64,000 nucleotides of DNA. Source: Psychrobacter frigidicola. GTDB lineage: Bacteria; Pseudomonadota; Gammaproteobacteria; Pseudomonadales; Moraxellaceae. The position numbers were made by a program, and so were the translations under genes. Each line of letters opens with the position of its first letter. Position 1 is the stretch's first letter. The DNA lies in contig NZ_VORZ01000003.1 of the NCBI RefSeq assembly GCF_007997305.1, positions 186,001 to 250,000 of the forward strand, given 5' to 3'. Shown here piece after piece: positions 45,140 through 55,946 of this stretch. The notes under the pieces were generated by a model that did not search any database, was not told the origin of the DNA, and saw only the letters and a program-made list of their open reading frames with translations.

Positions 45140-46846
45140 TTAAAATAACATATATAATTGTGCCATTGGCAGCACTTCAGCAGGCTCGCAAGTCAATAAT
45201 TCTCCATCACAGCGCACTTCATAGGTCTGAGCATCGACTTCAAGTTCAGGGGTTGCGCCATTATGAATCATGTCTTGCTTTTGAATTGAGCGGGTATTAA
45301 AACAGGCGTTTAGCTCACGGGTTAATGCCAGTTTGGTTTTAATATCGCGATCTAGAGCAGCTTGGCTGACGAAAGTAATACTCGTGGCAGCTGCACCACG
45401 ACCTTGAGCGCCAAACATAGGACGATAATGTACTGGCTGCGGGGTAGGAATAGAGCCATTGATATCGCCCATGGGTGCATAAGCAATCATGCCACCTTTT
45501 AAAATCAGTGCAGGCTTGATGCCAAAAAATGCTGGATCCCACAAGACCAAATCGGCAAGTTTGCCAATCTCAATAGAGCCGACCACATGTGAGATGCCAT
45601 GGGCAATAGCAGGATTAATAGTGTACTTAGCAATATAACGCTTGGCACGGAAATTATCACAGCCTAACGCTTCATCTTCGGGTAATAAGCCACGCTGTTG
45701 ACGCATTTTATGAGCCGTTTGCCATGTGCGGCAGACCACTTCGCCCACGCGTCCCATCGCTTGGCTGTCGGATGAAATCATCGAGATGACACCCAAATCT
45801 TGCAAAATATCTTCAGCGGCAATGGTTTCTTTACGAATACGCGAGTCCGCAAACGCCACGTCTTCTGGAATATTGGGGTCTAAATGATGGCAGACCATCA
45901 ACATATCCAAATGCTCATCAACGGTATTCACCGTATAAGGGCGCGTAGGATTGGTTGAAGACGGCAATACGTTGGATAAACTACAGGCTTTTAGAATATC
46001 GGGAGCATGACCGCCACCTGCGCCTTCGGTATGATAGGTATGAATGGTGCGCCCTTTAAATGCCGCTAACGTGTCATCGACAAAACCAGATTCATTTAAC
46101 GTGTCGGTATGAATGGCAATTTGCACATCATACTCTTCCGCAACCAATAAGCAGCAATCAATCGCTGCAGGGGTTGAGCCCCAATCTTCATGGAGTTTTA
46201 AACCGATAGCCCCCGCGTTTAATTGTTCACGCAATGGGGCAGGTACGCTGGCACTGCCTTTACCCATAAAGCCAAAGTTCATCGGCAGCTCGTCGGTCGC
46301 TTGCAGCATACGTGAAATATGCCAGGCGCCAGGCGTACAAGTGGTCGCCTTACTGCCTGTTGCCGGACCTGTACCGCCACCAATCATGGTCGTTACACCT
46401 GAACATAACGCTTCTTCAATTTGCTGCGGGCAAATATAGTGAATATGCGTATCGACACCGCCTGCCGTCAAGATTTTGCCTTCACCGGCAATCACTTCAC
46501 TACACGCACCCAAATTGATGGTTACGCCATCTTGAATATCCGGATTGCCCGCTTTACCAATGGCAACGATACGTCCCTCTTTAATGCCCACATCGGCTTT
46601 GACAATGCCCCAATGGTCTAAAATCACCACATTGGTAATCACCGTATCGACAGTATCCGCATCGCCAAGTTGGCTTTGACCCATGCCATCACGGATGACC
46701 TTACCGCCACCAAAGCTGACTTCATCGCCATAACAGGCATGGTCGTGCTCAATTTGAATCCATAAATCGGTGTCCGCCAAGCGAATTCTATCGCCCGTGG
46801 TCGGACCGAACATCTCAGCGTACGCGCTGCGACTGATTCTAGTCAT
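45140..46846 (-). CDS. ureC: Urease alpha subunit
   Basis: Catalytic subunit hydrolysing urea to ammonia and carbamate; 568 residues. The di-nickel site is visible: [10 protein letters not shown], the carbamylated Lys in [11 protein letters not shown], and [15 protein letters not shown]. The mobile flap region [20 protein letters not shown] is intact. It overlaps ureB by 8 bp. Confidence 0.99.
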   Translation of the reverse strand: MTRISRSAYAEMFGPTTGDRIRLADTDLWIQIEHDHACYGDEVSFGGGKVIRDGMGQSQLGDADTVDTVITNVVILDHWGIVKADVGIKEGRIVAIGKAGNPDIQDGVTINLGACSEVIAGEGKILTAGGVDTHIHYICPQQIEEALCSGVTTMIGGGTGPATGSKATTCTPGAWHISRMLQATDELPMNFGFMGKGSASVPAPLREQLNAGAIGLKLHEDWGSTPAAIDCCLLVAEEYDVQIAIHTDTLNESGFVDDTLAAFKGRTIHTYHTEGAGGGHAPDILKACSLSNVLPSSTNPTRPYTVNTVDEHLDMLMVCHHLDPNIPEDVAFADSRIRKETIAAEDILQDLGVISMISSDSQAMGRVGEVVCRTWQTAHKMRQQRGLLPEDEALGCDNFRAKRYIAKYTINPAIAHGISHVVGSIEIGKLADLVLWDPAFFGIKPALILKGGMIAYAPMGDINGSIPTPQPVHYRPMFGAQGRGAAATSITFVSQAALDRDIKTKLALTRELNACFNTRSIQKQDMIHNGATPELEVDAQTYEVRCDGELLTCEPAEVLPMAQLYMLF

Positions 46847-47159
46847 TTTGATCTCCTAATTCGCCCATAACCTCACCGCGAAACCCATAAACGCGGCGCA
46901 ATCCACCTAATGCCACTAAGTTAACCTCGCGCGATTGACCGGGCTCAAAGCGAATGGCGGTACCGGCTGCGATATTAAGGCGAAAGCCACGTGCCAGCGT
47001 ACGGTCTAACAATAATGCTGGATTAACTTCAGCAAAGTGATAATGTGAGCCGACTTGAATGGGTCTATCACCGGCATTAGCGACTATAATAGTGCGTTTT
47101 TCACGTCCGACATTCAGCTCAATATCGTCTGCACCCAGTTGTAATTCTCCTGGCTTCAT
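46839..47159 (-). CDS. ureB: Urease beta subunit
   Basis: 106 residues starting [20 protein letters not shown], with the signature [19 protein letters not shown] and [11 protein letters not shown]. Structural subunit of the (UreABC)3 enzyme; a separate ureA and ureB, as here, is the common bacterial layout. Confidence 0.98.
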   Translation of the reverse strand: MKPGELQLGADDIELNVGREKRTIIVANAGDRPIQVGSHYHFAEVNPALLLDRTLARGFRLNIAAGTAIRFEPGQSREVNLVALGGLRRVYGFRGEVMGELGDQND

Positions 47160-47170
47160 TGGTATTCCTT

Positions 47171-47473
47171 TTACTGAATCGGATCATGCAAAGTTACCAG
47201 TTTAGTGCCATCAGGGAATGTGGCTTCCACTTGTACTTCATGAATGAGCTCAGGTACACCATCCATTACCTGCTCGCGTGTGAGCCAATTGCGCCCGCTG
47301 CCCATCAATTCTGCCACCGTACGACCATCACGTGCGCCTTCCAAAATAGCCGCTGACAAATACGCCACCGACTCTGGATAATTTAACTTTAAACCACGTG
47401 CCAGACGGCGCTCTGCAACCAGGCCAGCGGTAAACAATAACAGTTTGTCTTTTTCTCTTGGCGTTAATTCCAT
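47171..47473 (-). CDS. ureA: Urease gamma subunit
   Basis: 100 residues, the exact family length, from ATG 47473 ([20 protein letters not shown]). The [16 protein letters not shown] core and [18 protein letters not shown] end are typical. The frame opens at 47524 but the first 17 codons are unlike the family. It is 11 bp from ureB. Confidence 0.98.
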   Translation of the reverse strand: MELTPREKDKLLLFTAGLVAERRLARGLKLNYPESVAYLSAAILEGARDGRTVAELMGSGRNWLTREQVMDGVPELIHEVQVEATFPDGTKLVTLHDPIQ

Positions 47474-47704
47474 AATGCATATCCTTGCTAGAAAGCCATT
47501 TTTTAGTCCACCAAATATAGGCAAATAAAAAATAGCGGTGTTAAAGGGCGTTAATTTTCAAAGCAATAGTCTAAAAACAGTATTTCTAAAACAATGTTTC
47601 TAAAACGGAATTTTAAAATGAATGGTTGTCAATGAGATGAATAACGTGTTTTTAATAAAATATGCCGCTGATAACCAAGCTAATAAGGGTTCAACGAATA
47701 CTCA
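47474..47704 (-). other. ureD-ureA intergenic region
   Basis: About 230 bp, wider than the other gaps of the operon, so a second promoter for ureABC is possible. Nothing else recognised. Confidence 0.35.
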
Positions 47705-48577
47705 TTAAGTCAGCCAAATACGTGGCGTACAAGCAGGGCGTCCTAGTAGCATCGGTCGAATCAGCGCCCATGCGCGCCACATACCCGCGCGGCACTCATT
47801 CATATCTTCACCCAAATAACGCACTAGCAGCACACCTAAGCGTTGGGTAACGGTAAAGGCGGGGCTAGTAAGTTCGGCACGTAACGTTTTTAACAACGTA
47901 GAGTCGAATTCTGTTCCACAAGCCACTAGCGTCCCAAAAACACTGTTATTATTTAACCCCGCTCGGCTGTGATGCATAGTGCTATTAGCTGTCAGCTGTA
48001 AGCGTTCGTTGAATAACAAACGTCCATCGCGCCACAAGCGGATACTTTGACTTAATGAACCTTCACTAAAACTCACGCCCGATGCCGGTCGACCTAAGCA
48101 AACCAAATCCCAGCCAATAAAACGCGCGCCATTCTCTAGCTCAATACGAGTATCTAAGACGGCATTAGCATCATTATATACGATGGTTTCTTGCGGTAGC
48201 CATTCACATTCGGCATTCTCCGCAAGCGTCAGATGTACGGACTGTCCCTGCGGCACACCATCGCTGTCGCGCCCGTATACCTTACCGGCAGACGGTGTGG
48301 TCAGCAGCGTTTGACTATTGGCAGCACCGTGAGCATTGATATTTAGTTGATCGCCAGACACCAAACCACCCGGCGGGTGTAAGACATAAAGATGACAAAC
48401 ACCGCCTTCCGGATAAAAAGGACGTTGAATACGTAAAGGGCCGGTAAAAGCCAATTGTTTTAGGTAAGTTTTATCGCCGGTTGGTACCAGCTGAAGGTCA
48501 AGCGTAGCGAGCCATTGTCGATCAGCTCCATAACCACGGGCGGCAGGGCTCGACACTGTATTCATGGTCATGACCAT
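47705..48577 (-). CDS. ureD: Urease accessory protein UreD
   Basis: 290 residues. The family motifs YPEGGVCHLYVLHPPGGLVSGD, LLTTPSAGKVYGRD and WLPQETIVYNDA are present. UreD forms the tunnel that carries nickel from UreG/UreF to UreC. It is the first gene of the operon. Three ATGs in the first five codons leave the exact start open. Confidence 0.97.
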   Translation of the reverse strand: MVMTMNTVSSPAARGYGADRQWLATLDLQLVPTGDKTYLKQLAFTGPLRIQRPFYPEGGVCHLYVLHPPGGLVSGDQLNINAHGAANSQTLLTTPSAGKVYGRDSDGVPQGQSVHLTLAENAECEWLPQETIVYNDANAVLDTRIELENGARFIGWDLVCLGRPASGVSFSEGSLSQSIRLWRDGRLLFNERLQLTANSTMHHSRAGLNNNSVFGTLVACGTEFDSTLLKTLRAELTSPAFTVTQRLGVLLVRYLGEDMNECRAGMWRAWALIRPMLLGRPACTPRIWLT

Positions 48578-48989
48578 GTGGTGATTTCCGAAAAAAAGGA
48601 CGTTGGAGTAAAAAAGGACGATAGATAGAATAATTGGGTTATGGCTACTAAAAAGTCAAAAGGAACGCTAGAAACCAGCTATGGCGACAAAAAGAGACAA
48701 GGCAAACTAAAGTGTTATAAAGGTGATGTTACAACACGGTTGCGCAAAAATAACATTGTCATTATTATATGATGTCTCAAAGAGGTGCATCGTATATAAG
48801 TGAGCCATAGACTAAAAAGCTGGATATGAGCCTCAGTAAATAAACCGTAGAATCGTTCAGTACAAAGGCATAAGGTAAACCAGTAATCAGCTTTTAGCAT
48901 CGTAGCACTACATCATTGCGGGCTAATTTTACGCCTATCATTTCTGATTTAACAGAAAAAATTAAAAAAACACAACGACAAATGTAAAA
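48578..48989. other. Intergenic region ureD / ypjD
   Basis: About 410 bp; should contain the urease promoter (minus strand). A Lys-rich 43-codon frame at 48641-48772 (plus) has a weak ribosome site and no recognised family and is not accepted as a gene. Confidence 0.35.
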
Positions 48990-49787
48990 CTATAATACCA
49001 ATTCCAAAACAAATTTACTGCCCACAAAACCAATCGCTAGCAAAATAAAGGCATAAATGGTGATATTGGCAGCACGTTTACCGCGCCAGCCAGCGCGCCA
49101 ATTGCCAAGTAACAACGCCCCAAATAGTAACCATGATAAGACGCTAAAGACTGTTTTATGGACGATATGCTGCGCAAACAGGTCTTGGACATAAACAAAT
49201 CCTAAGCCTAGCGCAATACTGAGTAGCACAAAGCCGACTAAAATCATATCGAACAATAAGCCTTCCATACTTTGCAGCGAGGGTAGTTTATTCACCCAAA
49301 AGCGGTGTATGGTATGATGTTTGAGCTCACGGATTTGCAGCCGTAAAAATAGCGCCTGTACCGTTGCCATCAGTAGCACACAGTAGGCGGCAAACGATAG
49401 TATAATATGAGCTTCAAGACCTAAACCAACATCCGTAAGTGGCTGGTAGGGTGCACGACCAATATAACCAACAGTCATACCGATAAAGGCAGTTGGCGCT
49501 GCTAAAATGCCCAAGCTAACAATAGGGCGGTAGAGACAGAATAATACGTAAAAGAATAAGAAAAATACGCTAATTAGACTGAGCACATTAAATAGATTAA
49601 AATTTAACCCATATAAGGTAAAAATATAAGGGTATAAGAGTACAACATGTGCCAGCATACCCACGAGTAATAAGCCAAGACTGGCATTTTTATGGATAGG
49701 CTTATCTGTTGTCAGTGCCCAACCGATATGGAAACTAACGACGATATAAGCCATACTAGCTATCACAAACGCAAGTAACACGGGCAT
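48990..49787 (-). CDS. ypjD: YpjD/CcsA-type cytochrome c assembly family membrane protein
   Basis: 265 residues, eight hydrophobic segments. LGILAAPTAFIGMTVG, LEAHIILSFAAYCVLLMATVQALFL and the HKTVFSVLSWLLFGALLLG region match the CcmC/CcsA haem-handling family in the YpjD branch. Its E. coli homologue sits beside ffh, as here, where it is divergent. The cytochrome link is by homology only; E. coli YpjD has been associated with magnesium/cobalt efflux. Confidence 0.85.
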   Translation of the reverse strand: MPVLLAFVIASMAYIVVSFHIGWALTTDKPIHKNASLGLLLVGMLAHVVLLYPYIFTLYGLNFNLFNVLSLISVFFLFFYVLFCLYRPIVSLGILAAPTAFIGMTVGYIGRAPYQPLTDVGLGLEAHIILSFAAYCVLLMATVQALFLRLQIRELKHHTIHRFWVNKLPSLQSMEGLLFDMILVGFVLLSIALGLGFVYVQDLFAQHIVHKTVFSVLSWLLFGALLLGNWRAGWRGKRAANITIYAFILLAIGFVGSKFVLELVL

Positions 49788-50158
49788 GCCTCATTGAGTA
49801 ACAGGAGTGCCCCATGGTCACTGTTGCAACTTAGGGCCGCTCAAGTTAATGCTAAAATGTTATGATTAGAATAATGGTTCAATTTATCATAAAATAGAAG
49901 TCAATTGAGACTCATCGCTATTATTCTTTGGGTTGAGCTTTTATTAATATTTTAATGTGCGCCTTTACTGAAAAATAGTTACCTAGCAAATACGACACAT
50001 ATAGAGTTAAATAGAAAATTTGTGACTGGCGTCCATATTTGAAAAGCTTGTTGATTAAACCCTATTTTCGTTGACCTCGAGACAATCATTACATTGATTA
50101 CTAACTGATAAATTATTAATTGAAAAACTATTACCTGATTACTAATTGAGAACTATTT
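49788..50158. other. Divergent intergenic region ypjD / ffh
   Basis: About 370 bp, AT-rich, holding the two divergent promoters. There is a short imperfect repetition of 'ATTACTAATTGA'-like words at 50096-50150. No gene or structured RNA recognised. Confidence 0.35.
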
Positions 50159-51712
50159 ATGTTTGATACCTTAACCGAACGCCTCACATCGAGTCTACGC
50201 AATATCGTCGGTACTGGCCAGTTGACCGAAGACAATATTAAAGACACCTTGCGCGAAGTACGCATGGCGCTATTAGAAGCTGATGTGGCACTACCTGTAA
50301 CCCGCGATTTTGTAAAACGTGTGAAAGAGCAGGCTATGGGTGCAGAAGTGCTCAAAGAATTAGCGCCAGGGCAAGCCTTTGTTAAAATTGTCCATGATGA
50401 GTTAACCGAGATGATGGGCAGTGCCAATCAGCAGCTCGAGATGACGGGTAAGCCGCCGATTATTTATTTGCTGGCAGGTTTGCAAGGCGCAGGTAAAACC
50501 ACTACCGCGGGTAAATTGGCTAAATACTTACAAGAGCGCCATAAAAAGAAAGTCATGCTAGTTTCCGCTGACGTTTATCGTCCAGCAGCGATTGCCCAGC
50601 TTGAACAAGTTGCTGGGCAGGTTAATGCCAAGTTTGTCAATTCAAGCACGGATGAAAATCCGATTGATATTGCGCTGCGGGCAATTGAAGAAGCCAAAAT
50701 TCAATATCAAGATATCTTGATTGTTGATACTGCGGGTCGCCTAGCTATTGATGACGCTATGATGGATGAGATTAAGGCGCTAACTGCCGCCATCAATCCT
50801 TCTGAGACCCTATTTGTTGTTGATGCGATGACCGGTCAAGATGCGGCGAATACTGCCAAAGCCTTTAACGATGCGTTGCCATTGACTGGTGTTATTTTAA
50901 CTAAGACTGATGGTGATGCTCGCGGCGGTGCGGCGTTATCTGTCCGTGCTATCACCGGTAAGCCGATTAAATTCTTAGGTCGCGGTGAGCAATTAGACGC
51001 ACTAGAGCTATTCCATCCTGAACGTATCGCTCAGCGTATTTTAGGTATGGGTGATGTCCTAAGTCTGGTTGAGGAAGTTGAGCAAAAGATTGACCGTGAT
51101 AAAGCCGAAAAAATGGCGAAAAAGATGCAAAAGGGCGGCGAATTCGACCTTGAGGACCTATTAACTCAGTTCCAGCAAATGAAGAACATGGGCGGTATGT
51201 CAGGCTTCTTAGATAAGATGCCAGGTATGGGTGGCTCTGATATGCAAAAAGCGGTCGAAGATGCCAAGCCCGAAGAAAAAGTGCGTGAAATGGAGGCTTT
51301 GATTAATTCTATGACCCCGTTTGAGCGTCAAAACCCTGACAAGATTAACCCCAGCCGTAAGCGCCGTATTGCAGCAGGCTCCGGTAAAGACATTCAGGAT
51401 ATCAACCGTCTGCTCAAACAACATAAGCAAATGGCAAAAATGATGAAAATGATTTCAAAGCCTGAAGGCATTGGTAAAATGATGAAGGCTATGCAAGGTT
51501 TAACTGGTGGCGGTGCAGCAAGTGGCGGCGGTGGACCGTTATTTGGTGGCGGTCAGTCGCAAGGAAAAAGTGGCATGAAGGATGTCAATCAAGCGCAACT
51601 GGCAAAGCAGATGGGTCTTGATCCTAACAACATTCCAAGTACGGAAGAGATGCAAAAGCAGATGCAAGACATGCAAAACCAAGCGCCAAAAGGCTTTAAA
51701 AAACGCTTTTAG
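50159..51712 (+). CDS. ffh: Signal recognition particle protein Ffh
   Basis: SRP54 GTPase that brings inner-membrane proteins to FtsY/SecYEG. N domain 1-90, G1 GLQGAGKTTT from about residue 107, DTAGRLAID, TKTDGDARGGAAL and GRGEQLDAL, then a Met-rich M domain (about 300-450) with the RNA-binding SRKRRIAAGSG. The ~517-residue length includes a long Gly/Gln-rich C-terminal tail. A terminator follows. Confidence 0.98.
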   Translation: MFDTLTERLTSSLRNIVGTGQLTEDNIKDTLREVRMALLEADVALPVTRDFVKRVKEQAMGAEVLKELAPGQAFVKIVHDELTEMMGSANQQLEMTGKPPIIYLLAGLQGAGKTTTAGKLAKYLQERHKKKVMLVSADVYRPAAIAQLEQVAGQVNAKFVNSSTDENPIDIALRAIEEAKIQYQDILIVDTAGRLAIDDAMMDEIKALTAAINPSETLFVVDAMTGQDAANTAKAFNDALPLTGVILTKTDGDARGGAALSVRAITGKPIKFLGRGEQLDALELFHPERIAQRILGMGDVLSLVEEVEQKIDRDKAEKMAKKMQKGGEFDLEDLLTQFQQMKNMGGMSGFLDKMPGMGGSDMQKAVEDAKPEEKVREMEALINSMTPFERQNPDKINPSRKRRIAAGSGKDIQDINRLLKQHKQMAKMMKMISKPEGIGKMMKAMQGLTGGGAASGGGGPLFGGGQSQGKSGMKDVNQAQLAKQMGLDPNNIPSTEEMQKQMQDMQNQAPKGFKKRF

Positions 51713-51740
51713 GTTAGGTTGACTGTATTACTGGTAAAAT

Positions 51741-51778
51741 AAAAGCCCCAAAGCTGATAGTAGTTTTGGGGTTTTTTA
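51741..51778 (+). terminator. Terminator after ffh
   Basis: AAAGCCCCAAA and TTTTGGGG arms followed by TTTTTT. Confidence 0.8.
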
Positions 51779-51965
51779 TGGCGATATTTTTGTGATTTGA
51801 TTGCCCGTTCTTTAGTGCCTGGCATGTACCGCTTGAATTGACGGCTTTGCAGTCAGTAACTTTAATGAATAAAATTGCGAAAATGTAGAAAGTAATAAAA
51901 TTTGCTGACCCTAAATGCTATGATAGGCGCTATTTTGCAACATCAGTCGCTTAACCGAGGTCATA

Positions 51966-52667
51966 ATGTTTTTAGCAATGGATACCGTGTTTGACCAGTG
52001 TTCGATCGCGATACTTGATGGCAGTGGTAAAACCGTCACCTGTCTTACTGAAACCGGTAAACGCATGCAGACGCAGCAAATATTGCCAATGATTGATGCT
52101 GCCTTAGCTGAAAGCCAGCTGAGCCTTGCTGATATGCAAGCATTGATCTTCAATCGTGGCCCTGGCGCATTTAGTGGTATCCGCATCAATACGGCCGTGG
52201 TACAAGCGTTATCGGTGGCGCATGATTTACCCTGCGTTGGCGTGTCAAGCCTACAAGCGATAGCACAATGCGCTTATCAACAATATGGCTTAGCGCAGGT
52301 GTATAGCGCTCTTGATGCGCGCATGCAGCAAGTCTATTTTGGTCATTATGAATTAAAAAACGATAGCGGATTTAGTAGTGCGATTATGCAGCCTGTTGAT
52401 ATGGAAAACGGCGATGATACTGAGCGCTTGCTCGATTATGAGCGCCAAACGTCCCTTAATATTCCTATTGTTGGTAATGGCGCTGGGCTATTAAGCCTGC
52501 ATGAGGGACAAATAGGTTATGATGCGGTTTGGCCTGATGCGGTAATTATTGGACTATTGGGTATCGCGCAATTTATGACAACTGGCGGTACCGATGCGGC
52601 GCATGCGCTGCCAAAATATCTGCGTAATCAAGCATGGAAAACCCTCAAAGAGCAAGGCAAGGCCTAA
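51966..52667 (+). CDS. tsaB: tRNA threonylcarbamoyladenosine biosynthesis protein TsaB
   Basis: 233 residues. Partner of TsaD and TsaE in making t6A37 of ANN-decoding tRNAs. The ASKHA-fold start FLAMDTVFDQCSIAI and the RGPGAFSGIRI motif identify it. GAGG stands 6 bases before the ATG. The C-terminal half is typically less conserved. Confidence 0.93.
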   Translation: MFLAMDTVFDQCSIAILDGSGKTVTCLTETGKRMQTQQILPMIDAALAESQLSLADMQALIFNRGPGAFSGIRINTAVVQALSVAHDLPCVGVSSLQAIAQCAYQQYGLAQVYSALDARMQQVYFGHYELKNDSGFSSAIMQPVDMENGDDTERLLDYERQTSLNIPIVGNGAGLLSLHEGQIGYDAVWPDAVIIGLLGIAQFMTTGGTDAAHALPKYLRNQAWKTLKEQGKA

Positions 52668-52808
52668 GGTCTGTCTACTGCCATTTAAATTTTATTCAGA
52701 ATGAGCAGACACTTTATTCGAAATTATTAAGCGTCTGGCCTCAATCGTATCACAACAACATCAAACGCTCAGCAAGCCTGTTTTTAGGCCTTTTGTCAGG
52801 AAGAAATT

Positions 52809-53651
52809 GTGGACATCATTTTATTAATACAAGCCGTCATCATGGGTATCGTTGAGGGTATTACCGAGTTTTTACCCATCTCCAGTACTGGTTATCTCAT
52901 CTTATCAGCGGATTTAATGGGTTTTTGGACCAAAGAAAAAGTTGATTTGTTCGTTGTTGTAATCCAGCTGGGTGCCATTCTAGCGGTCATTTATGATTAT
53001 TGGGGACGACTGTGGCATGCGCTTACGGGGTTAATAACTGGCAAAGCAGAAGGACTTAATAATCCAAGACAGCTAGGGTTAAGTCTTATTATCGCTACTA
53101 TTCCAGTAATGATACTTGGTTTTATCTTCGCCGATGATATTAAAACGCATTTATTTAATCCAGTTACTGTAGCAATTATGCTCATTATTGGTGGTCTGCT
53201 GATATTTTATGTCGAAAGTCGCCCCAAAACTATTATTGCGGTCGAGGCCGAAGATGTCAGCTTTAAAACGGCATTGATGATTGGACTGTTTCAGTGCTTG
53301 GCATTGATACCAGGTACGTCCCGCTCTGGTGCAACTATTATTGGGGCGCTGTGGCTTGGGGTGTCGCGTAAAGCATCGGCGGAGTTTTCTTTCTTCTTAG
53401 GTATTCCGGTTATTATCGGTGCTGCGTTACTTGATTTACTCAAGCATAGCGATGTACTAACCAATAGCGAAGATTGGTTAGTACTCGGTGTGGGTACACT
53501 GGTGTCCTTTATTGTTGGGCTATTGCTTATTCGCTGGCTCGTGGCATGGGTTAGCCTACGTGACTTTAAGATTTTTGCATGGTTACGTATTATCACAGGC
53601 GTTGTAGTATTAATCGCAGCTTGGGTGTTTGGCTATCAGTTTGCAGGCTAG
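52809..53651 (+). CDS. uppP: Undecaprenyl-diphosphatase (BacA/UppP type)
   Basis: Membrane phosphatase recycling undecaprenyl pyrophosphate for peptidoglycan synthesis; confers bacitracin tolerance. 280 residues, GTG start with AGGAAG upstream. Motifs EGITEFLPISSTGYLIL and PGTSRSGATI, with the catalytic Glu/Arg, are intact. Eight hydrophobic segments. Confidence 0.97.
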   Translation: MDIILLIQAVIMGIVEGITEFLPISSTGYLILSADLMGFWTKEKVDLFVVVIQLGAILAVIYDYWGRLWHALTGLITGKAEGLNNPRQLGLSLIIATIPVMILGFIFADDIKTHLFNPVTVAIMLIIGGLLIFYVESRPKTIIAVEAEDVSFKTALMIGLFQCLALIPGTSRSGATIIGALWLGVSRKASAEFSFFLGIPVIIGAALLDLLKHSDVLTNSEDWLVLGVGTLVSFIVGLLLIRWLVAWVSLRDFKIFAWLRIITGVVVLIAAWVFGYQFAG

Positions 53652-53737
53652 TCGCAGTTTGTTTTCATGCTAAAGTTATTTTTTTCTATAAGCTTCGTTG
53701 TGTTGGTTTTTAGCTTAACATTTGAGGAGTAATAGTC

Positions 53738-54643
53738 ATGACTGCTCAACTTATGGCTGGTTCGTTCAACCAGTGTAAATTACTCTATGTTAATAAGGCG
53801 CAGTTACCAGAAGTTGAGCGCCTGCAAACATTAGCGCGTGAGCATGATCTGTCATTATCTTTATCTATTGAATTGATTAGCGGTAAGCTGAACCAAAAAA
53901 GCCGTGAGCAATTATGTTCGGACACTACCCAAATTATTTTATTATTAGATGGTAAAAATAAGCTGTCATGGCTCAGTAATGGTCTCAGTGTCGCGCCTGA
54001 ATGGGATAAGTTACAACGGCGCGTGGTCAGCGCAGGTCGTAAGACGGAGCTATTGTTACAAGCGGCAAAAGTTACAGCGGATAGTGTGGTAATTGATGGT
54101 ACTGCTGGCTTTGGTCATGACAGTTTAATATTGGGAAGTACTGGTGCACAAGTTACCATGCTAGAGCAGCAGCCGTTAATGGCCTTATTACTGCTTGCAG
54201 AACAGCAACGTATGAGTACTCGGCCCAATTGGCAAAAACTGATGGCGCGCTTGCATATTATAAATACCGATGCGCTTAGTTATTTTGAAAGTATGCAAAA
54301 TATGACAGAAACTGCTGATTTATCTGATAAGAAAGTAATTGATGTTATCTATTTAGACCCTATGTTTCCCGATAACAGCTATCAAGATAGCAAAACTGGC
54401 AAAGGGGCTAAAGTCGGCAAACATATGCAAGCGCTGCATTATTTAGCCAATCCACCGACCTTAATTGAGGAGCAGCAGCTTCTCCACAATGCGCAAGCGC
54501 TGGTAAGTAATAAGATCAACGAGAATAAACAGCAGGGGCGGGTTATCGTCAAGCGTCCGCAATATGCACCACTATTCGCCAACCAAAAACCAGATGATAG
54601 CTGGCAGAATGGTGCGGTACGTTTTGATGGCTATTTTTCATAA
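53738..54643 (+). CDS. rsmJ: 16S rRNA (guanine1516-N2)-methyltransferase RsmJ
   Basis: 301 residues. SAM motif VVIDGTAGFGHDSLILGSTG with acidic residue at MLEQQPL, and the catalytic IYLDPMFPDNSYQDSKTGKG identify the RsmJ family, which methylates G1516 of 16S rRNA. GGAG lies about 9 bases before the ATG. Confidence 0.92.
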   Translation: MTAQLMAGSFNQCKLLYVNKAQLPEVERLQTLAREHDLSLSLSIELISGKLNQKSREQLCSDTTQIILLLDGKNKLSWLSNGLSVAPEWDKLQRRVVSAGRKTELLLQAAKVTADSVVIDGTAGFGHDSLILGSTGAQVTMLEQQPLMALLLLAEQQRMSTRPNWQKLMARLHIINTDALSYFESMQNMTETADLSDKKVIDVIYLDPMFPDNSYQDSKTGKGAKVGKHMQALHYLANPPTLIEEQQLLHNAQALVSNKINENKQQGRVIVKRPQYAPLFANQKPDDSWQNGAVRFDGYFS

Positions 54644-54724
54644 CAGCTATTTGGTATAGGCGTGCTGAGTAAAATTTGGCATAACTTTTGGCATAAATAA
54701 AGTCCAAGAACAGAGGAGTGGGTG

Positions 54725-54964
54725 ATGCTAACAATTATAGTTTGGGCGGTGGGTGCAGGCTTACTACTAATCAATATTATGCTGCGCACACGGATTCTTC
54801 GGTTAGAGGCGCGCTTAAAAGAGTTAACTAATCCCCAACAGCACTTAGCCTACTTACGTAAGCTGCCCGTAAAGAATGATAAAATAGCGGCTATCAAGGC
54901 CCTGCGTAAAAAGTATCCTGAATTATCATTGGTCGAAGCCAATAAACTATGGCAGCAAAGATAG
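54725..54964 (+). CDS. Small membrane-anchored protein with L7/L12-like C-terminal helix
   Basis: 79 residues. One N-terminal membrane segment ([19 protein letters not shown]), a charged helix, and a C-terminal part [20 protein letters not shown] that resembles the K-x-x-AIK...LR...GLSLxEA pattern of the ribosomal bL12 C-terminal domain. The function is unknown. AGAGGAG lies 6 bases before ATG 54725. It sits 44 bp before ubiA. Confidence 0.6.
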   Translation: MLTIIVWAVGAGLLLINIMLRTRILRLEARLKELTNPQQHLAYLRKLPVKNDKIAAIKALRKKYPELSLVEANKLWQQR

Positions 54965-55007
54965 AAGCTATAAAGATAAAAATTATAAAGATAAAGAGCA
55001 TAAACCT

Positions 55008-55946
55008 ATGATATCGAAGCGCCCCTCAATGACCTTTAAAGACAAACTTCACGCTTATATGCAGCTGACTCGCTTTGATAAGCCGGTTGGGATTGAGCTC
55101 TTGTTATGGCCAACTTTATGGGGGGTATTACTGGCGGCGATGGGTCAAGCCCAGCAGCAAGGTGCGACCGCTGGTTTACCCAGTCTAAAAATATTTGTAA
55201 TTTTTGCGCTTGGGGCTATTTTAATGCGGGCGGCAGGTTGTGCGATTAATGATTTTGCTGACCGTAAAGTAGATGGTCATGTCACCCGTACCAAAGGCCG
55301 TCCATTAGCCGATGGTCGCTTATCGGGTAAAGAGGCTATTGGTGCATTTTTAATATTAGTATTATTAAGTGCCAGTTTATTATTATTGTTACCGATTCAG
55401 GTGTTTTATTGGGCGCTTGGGGCGGTATTTTTAGCCTTTATTTATCCCTTTATGAAGCGTTATACCCATCTGCCGCAACTGTTTTTAGCGGCTGCTTTTG
55501 GTTGGGCAATACCGATGGCTTATGTGGCTATCGCGGGTGCGCCTGATATTTGGTGCTGGCTGCTATTTTTAGCTTATATGTGTTGGACAGTGGCTTATGA
55601 TACCCAATATGCAATGGCAGATCGTGAGGATGATTTAAAGATTGGGGTCAAGTCTACAGCGATATTATTTGGTCGCTACGATATAGTGATTGTCTCTATT
55701 TTACAAACCCTATTCTTATTATTAATGGGCGTGGTGTTATGGCATTATTTTGCGCCAACCAGTTTGGGTATCTCACTGATATTTGGTTTGGCCTTAGTCG
55801 CTATGATGTTTACCAAACAAAATAATGCTTGTGCCAGTCGTCAGGCATCTGCTTGTTTTCAAGCCTTTTTAGCCAATATTTGGGTGGGGCGCTATGTCTT
55901 TGCCTTAGTCGCTGCCGCTTGCATTTGGACCAGCCTAAATGGGTAA
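55008..55946 (+). CDS. ubiA: 4-hydroxybenzoate polyprenyltransferase
   Basis: Integral membrane prenyltransferase of ubiquinone synthesis. 312 residues. The first Asp-rich motif ([20 protein letters not shown]) and second ([17 protein letters not shown]) that bind Mg-polyprenyl diphosphate are intact; nine membrane segments. It overlaps the next gene by 8 bp, implying co-transcription. ubiC is not adjacent. Confidence 0.96.
   Translation: MISKRPSMTFKDKLHAYMQLTRFDKPVGIELLLWPTLWGVLLAAMGQAQQQGATAGLPSLKIFVIFALGAILMRAAGCAINDFADRKVDGHVTRTKGRPLADGRLSGKEAIGAFLILVLLSASLLLLLPIQVFYWALGAVFLAFIYPFMKRYTHLPQLFLAAAFGWAIPMAYVAIAGAPDIWCWLLFLAYMCWTVAYDTQYAMADREDDLKIGVKSTAILFGRYDIVIVSILQTLFLLLMGVVLWHYFAPTSLGISLIFGLALVAMMFTKQNNACASRQASACFQAFLANIWVGRYVFALVAAACIWTSLNG

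Noticed and set aside
48641..48772. Lys-rich 43-codon frame upstream of ureD
   Set aside because: Weak ribosome site and low-complexity, AT-driven Lys content; no independent support.
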